Below, piece after piece: positions 5,625 to 7,866 of a DNA stretch of 7,866 nt. The notes beneath the pieces are model-generated. The model did no database searches, was not told the origin of the DNA, and saw only the letters and a list, made by a program, of their open reading frames with translations. This DNA comes from Clostridiaceae bacterium (GTDB taxonomy: Bacteria > Bacillota_A > Clostridia > Acetivibrionales > Acetivibrionaceae): the NCBI GenBank assembly GCA_012513545.1, contig JAAZCB010000197.1:1-7866 (forward strand), in the 5' to 3' direction. The stretch's first letter is position 1; each line of letters starts with the position of its first letter. Made by a program: the position numbers and the translations under genes.

Positions 5625-7724
5625 CTAAAAGATGTGGAACTGGATAAAAATTACTGCAAGAAGAGATGAAACCAGGGAAACAACTGTAATCTGCGTATTT
5701 ATTGATGGACCGGCAGTATCCTTAAAAGGATCTCCGACGGTGTCTCCTACAACAGCTGACTTATGAGCTTGAGATCCCTTACCGCCATTATTTCCCGCCT
5801 CTATGTATTTCTTTGAATTATCCCACAGTCCTCCTGCATTGGACATCAGCAGTGCAAGCAGCAGTCCTGAAGCTATATTACCCGTCAGGAAGCCACCGAT
5901 TGCCTGTGCTCCTCCTATAAAACCTACAACAATGGTAGAAAAGATTGCTACCATACCTGCCGGTACAAGCTCTTTCAAAGCGCCTGTTGTAGCAATATCG
6001 ATACATTTGTCATAATCCGGCTTGGCATCTGACTTGCCTTCTTTAAGCCCTGGAATACTTGCAAATTGGCGATGAATTTCTTCTACCATTCTCTGAGCAT
6101 TCTTGTCAACGCCGAGCATAAGCATAGCTGAAAATACAGCCGGAATTGCAACACCTATAATGAGACCGAAGAAAACTGTAGGGTTCATTATATCAAAGTT
6201 TTCAATAAACTTTTTACCTTCTTCTACAATTCCAAGTTCTACAGCCGCAGTGTTAACCTCACTCATAAAAGCACCCAAAAGTGCAATAACCGTAAGTCCT
6301 GCCGCACTGATTGAAAAACCTTTTGTAACGGCTTTTACAGTATTTCCTGCAGAATCAAGTTCATCTGCTATTGCAATAACCTTCTCGCCGAGTCCGCCCA
6401 TTTCTGCAAGACCGCGTGAATTGTCAACAATTGGTCCATATGCATCATTGGAAATGATCATACCTACAATTGAGAGCATTCCGAGAGCTGCCATGGAAAT
6501 ACCGAACATACCATATCCATCACCTAATGGCTGGCAAATATTATAGGCCAGTAATGCCGAAAGGGCAATACCGATCAAAGCAGGTAAAGCACTTAACAAA
6601 CCGTAGGAAAAACCTGACAGTATGGTAAAAGCAGGTCCTGACTCTGAAGCTTTAGCCACTTCACGAACAGGAGGTTTGGCGTCATTGGTAAAGTAGTCGG
6701 AAGCAATACCGATTATAGTTCCAACTATAAGACCTGTTGCCGTTGCACCCCATATACGCCACTCAAATCTGAACAAATAGGTCGCAGCAGCTGTAAGTAA
6801 GCCAAAAATAGCTGTAGTAACATAGGTGGAACTGTTGAGTGCCTTATTCGGATCACCATTCTTGCCTATACGGGCTGTTGCTACACCGATAATAGATGAA
6901 AGAAGGCCAATTGCTGCATATGCAAATACCATCTTGACAGCATTATCGCCGGCAGCCCCTGCAAAGGATGTTGCCATTACCAGCGCAGCAGACATGGAAG
7001 CAACATTCGAGTCGAAAAGATCGGCCCCCATACCGGCAACATCACCAACATTGTCGCCTACATTATCGGCTATAACAGCAGGATTTCTGGGATCGTCTTC
7101 ATCGATGCCCATTTCAACCTTACCAACCAGGTCAGCACTGATATCAGCGGTCTTTGTAAATATACCGCCGCCTGCTTTAGCAAAAAGAGCCAGTGAGCTT
7201 GCACCAAAGCTGAAACCAAGAACTGAAGTAGCATCTCCTACCAGCATTAAAACAACAGTAACTCCTAAAAGGCTGGTACCTACAACAGCCATACCCATTA
7301 CGGCACCACCTCTGAAACCCGCCATAAATGAGGGTTTGATGCCTTCTTTGGCTGCTTCAGCCGCTTTAATATTAGCGATTGTTGCAACCTGAATGCCTAT
7401 TTTACCGGCAAGGGCAGATAAAACCGTACCAAAGATGTAAGAAGCGGCCATCCAGATATTTTTTGATACATCCCCACTCCAAATAGGTTTTGGGAGAAGT
7501 ACCAATATAATCAATGCCGCTACCGCTGTAAAACGTGTTAAGACTAAATATTCCCGTTTTAGAAAAGTATTTGCCCCTTTACGAATATATTCACCTATTT
7601 CAGCTATTCGTTGATTGGATGAAGGCTGCGATTTAACCCAGGTGTATAACCATGCTGCAACTCCAAGAGCTAGAAAAGAGATGAAAATAGAAGCAATCTG
7701 CACTGCTTGAGTAGAAATTTCCAT
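5625..7724 (-). CDS. hppA: K+-independent membrane-bound proton-translocating pyrophosphatase
   Basis: The 699-residue enzyme hydrolyses pyrophosphate at the cytoplasmic face and uses the energy to pump ions across the membrane. Length and the many helices fit the family (about 16 expected). Substrate-site motifs are intact: DX7KXE at D194-K202-E204, DX3DX3D at D220-D224-D228 and a second at D661-D665-D669. In the motif GNTVKAVT (460-467) Lys464 and Thr467 replace the Ala and Gly of K+-dependent enzymes, so it should be K+-independent and hence H+-pumping. Odd points are DISAD (194-198) where DVGAD is usual, Asp238 at the gate Glu position, and Thr680 at the gate Lys position. The start is fixed by AAGGGGGG, six bases before the ATG. 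It has its own promoter and terminator, indicating a monocistronic gene. Confidence 0.96.
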   Translation of the reverse strand: MEISTQAVQIASIFISFLALGVAAWLYTWVKSQPSSNQRIAEIGEYIRKGANTFLKREYLVLTRFTAVAALIILVLLPKPIWSGDVSKNIWMAASYIFGTVLSALAGKIGIQVATIANIKAAEAAKEGIKPSFMAGFRGGAVMGMAVVGTSLLGVTVVLMLVGDATSVLGFSFGASSLALFAKAGGGIFTKTADISADLVGKVEMGIDEDDPRNPAVIADNVGDNVGDVAGMGADLFDSNVASMSAALVMATSFAGAAGDNAVKMVFAYAAIGLLSSIIGVATARIGKNGDPNKALNSSTYVTTAIFGLLTAAATYLFRFEWRIWGATATGLIVGTIIGIASDYFTNDAKPPVREVAKASESGPAFTILSGFSYGLLSALPALIGIALSALLAYNICQPLGDGYGMFGISMAALGMLSIVGMIISNDAYGPIVDNSRGLAEMGGLGEKVIAIADELDSAGNTVKAVTKGFSISAAGLTVIALLGAFMSEVNTAAVELGIVEEGKKFIENFDIMNPTVFFGLIIGVAIPAVFSAMLMLGVDKNAQRMVEEIHRQFASIPGLKEGKSDAKPDYDKCIDIATTGALKELVPAGMVAIFSTIVVGFIGGAQAIGGFLTGNIASGLLLALLMSNAGGLWDNSKKYIEAGNNGGKGSQAHKSAVVGDTVGDPFKDTAGPSINTQITVVSLVSSLLAVIFIQFHIF

Positions 7725-7785
7725 TAAAAACCCCCCTTAGCATATTCTTTGATTTATTTTAATCCATTTTGACATTTTCCCATTT

Positions 7786-7814
7786 ATTCTACTACAATGT
7801 TAAAGATATATCAA
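7786..7814 (-). promoter_or_regulatory. Sigma-A-type promoter of hppA
   Basis: On the minus strand a -35 box TTGATA (7814-7809) and a -10 box TAGAAT (7791-7786) are separated by 17 bases. Each matches the consensus in five of six positions. The start would be near 7779, giving a leader of about 55 bases to the ATG at 7724. No operator or riboswitch is visible in that leader. Confidence 0.75.
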
Positions 7815-7832
7815 CTAGCAAAAGAAAAGGTG

Positions 7833-7855
7833 GGTGTACATTTTAATCGTGCACC
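7833..7855 (-). terminator. Possible terminator of a gene beyond the right edge
   Basis: On the minus strand GGTGCAC (7855-7849) can pair with GTACACC (7839-7833) in seven pairs, one of them a wobble, around a nine-base loop. A short T-rich stretch (CACCTTTTCTTTT) follows. The T-tract begins four bases after the stem and is broken by C, so termination would be weak. It could instead be an unrelated inverted repeat. Confidence 0.35.
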
Positions 7856-7866
7856 AGATTATTCCA

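Noticed and set aside
6103..6546. 147-codon plus-strand open frame opposite hppA
   Set aside because: Same reasoning: antisense to a conserved coding region and of shadow-like composition.
6826..7392. 188-codon plus-strand open frame opposite hppA
   Set aside because: It lies fully antisense to the conserved pyrophosphatase, is low-complexity (Ala, Pro, Thr, Ser, Ile rich) and has no recognisable domain. It is a shadow of the biased codons on the other strand.
1..7866. CRISPR array, tRNA, rRNA, phage or transposase genes
   Set aside because: No regularly spaced repeats, no cloverleaf-like segments and no mobile-element proteins were seen in either strand.

Overview
The window reads as chromosomal DNA of a low-GC, endospore-forming anaerobe of the class Clostridia. 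The reasons are the AT-rich intergenic DNA, strong Shine-Dalgarno sites, a GerA-type spore germinant receptor operon and a membrane pyrophosphatase, an energy-conserving enzyme common in clostridia. No phage, transposase, CRISPR, tRNA or rRNA signal was seen. Species cannot be fixed from the sequence. All six supported genes lie on the minus strand, so the window is best read from right to left.

Right part (7866 to about 5555): hppA encodes a 699-residue ion-pumping membrane pyrophosphatase. It has a good sigma-A promoter just upstream and a GC-rich intrinsic terminator just downstream, so it looks monocistronic. Its sequence marks it as K+-independent, hence predicted H+-pumping. Two residues of the ion gate differ from the well-studied family members.

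Middle (5542 to 1336): a short intergenic patch carries two small perfect hairpins and a weak sigma-G-like promoter. A tightly packed four-gene germinant receptor operon follows: A subunit (517 aa), C lipoprotein (385 aa), a small two-helix protein of 69 aa resembling the D subunits of some receptors, and B permease (359 aa). Gaps of 3 to 7 bases and ribosome sites inside the preceding gene suggest translational coupling. The products would sit together in the inner membrane of the spore and respond to a small-molecule germinant that the sequence does not identify.

Left part (1335 to 1): 459 bases without a gene hold a strong minus-strand sigma-A promoter, a large nested inverted repeat and repeated TGCTAAAA octamers. 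Then comes the first 292 codons of a membrane-anchored PAS sensor protein that runs off the left edge, so its output domain is not visible. If the promoter is real, this sensor has a leader of roughly 375 nucleotides containing all of these repeats.

Nothing here clearly forms a new multi-gene system. The most unusual points are the altered ion gate of the pyrophosphatase, the structured leader of the sensor gene, the D-type receptor subunit, and the small hairpin patch before the ger operon.
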